DNA of 35,426 bases from an uncultured Prevotellaceae bacterium (lineage in GTDB: Bacteria; Bacteroidota; Bacteroidia; Bacteroidales; Bacteroidaceae): assembly GCA_946415705.1 (NCBI GenBank), contig CAMKTN010000026.1:1-35426 (forward strand). The letters are read 5' to 3'. How positions within the stretch are numbered: position 1 is the stretch's first letter; every line of letters begins with the position of its first letter. Shown here one piece after another: positions 35,280 through 35,426 of the stretch. Under the pieces are notes generated by a model. That model was not told where the DNA came from. It saw only the letters and a list, made by a program, of their open reading frames with translations, and did no database searches. The position numbers were made by a program, and so were the translations under genes.

Positions 35280-35365
35280 GGGCGGTCAGCAGTCCGGCAA
35301 CCAGAACGGCAACATCCAGGATGCCGACTTCGAGGAAGTCAAGTAAAAACCATCCATTCCATCAA
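35280..35365 (+). pseudogene. 86-bp fragment of the dnaK 3' end
   Basis: This stretch matches 28292-28377 with two differences in 86 bp. It covers the codons for [21 protein letters not shown], the stop codon, and 19 bp of non-coding trailer. In the dnaK frame a stop codon (TGA at 35272-35274) lies just upstream, so there is no continuing gene. It starts 47 bp after the AraC stop codon and ends where the IS-like sequence begins. Confidence 0.85.
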
Positions 35366-35371
35366 AAAAAT

Positions 35372-35426
35372 GAGGGTGTGTCAAAATGATGTGACCCCGA
35401 AAAGTTGGACATTAAATTAAACATTA
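35372..35426. mobile_element. Probable terminal part of an IS3-family insertion sequence
   Basis: GTGACCCCGAAAAGTTGGACA (35390 onwards) is the complement of the TGTCCAACTTTTCGGGGTCA-type end typical of IS3-family elements of the IS150 kind. TGAGGGTGTGTCAAAATGA just before it may be part of the same terminus or the end of another element. The transposase would lie beyond the window, so this is a partial call. Confidence 0.55.

Noticed and set aside
34979..35389. A plus-strand frame across the end of the AraC gene and the dnaK fragment
   Set aside because: It is out of frame with both the AraC domain and the dnaK fragment and has a low-complexity Pro/Ser/Arg composition.

Overview
The window looks like a chromosomal segment of a high-GC member of the Bacteroidales, most likely a Prevotellaceae relative. 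The evidence is the gene content and order (yceD-rpmF-fabH-era-der; thrA-apgM-thrC), recurrent TAnnTTTG -7 promoter boxes, the lack of clear Shine-Dalgarno sites, Bacteroidetes-type lipoproteins, and a secreted GH29 enzyme with a tail resembling a type IX secretion sorting signal. The genus is an inference. No rRNA, tRNA, CRISPR array or complete transposon is visible.

Layout. 1-1771 (+): the 3' end of a saccharopine/carboxyspermidine dehydrogenase-type gene, then recA. 1782-6366: an AraC regulator divergent from a 1190-residue secreted GH29 fucosidase-like enzyme. 6424-11796 (-): the threonine operon thrA-apgM-thrC, in which the ApgM homologue stands where homoserine kinase is expected. 11898-20078 (-): recJ-recQ, a C1 cysteine peptidase, a Xaa-Pro aminopeptidase, a small unknown protein and a clostripain-like lipoprotein. 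20172-25749 (+): a histidine kinase without an adjacent response regulator, then yceD, rpmF, fabH, era and der. 25756-28358: a small lipoprotein (-) and dnaK (+), the latter preceded by a well-matched sigma-54-type promoter. 28434-34105 (-): a tripartite RND efflux operon (adaptor, pump, TolC-like channel), with a divergent AraC regulator at 34315-35232 (+). The right edge holds an 86-bp copy of the dnaK 3' end abutting what looks like the end of an IS3-family element.

The most unusual property is the repeat ecology. GC-rich REP-like units (a 5' tail ending in a run of C, then a CCCTCCC/GGGAGGG hairpin) occur mostly as inverted pairs. They sit inside or at the ends of reading frames without breaking them: twice in thrC, twice in apgM, once in tolC, once at the N-terminus of recQ, and once filling the recA leader. 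One 117-bp version carries a structured cargo of about 75 bp and is present in two nearly identical copies (recA leader and thrC). A second repeat class consists of degenerate 7-bp tandem arrays at gene ends. Three genes take their stop codon from such an array, and a stop-free version is translated within the efflux adaptor. These two systems are the best candidates for previously undescribed biology here.
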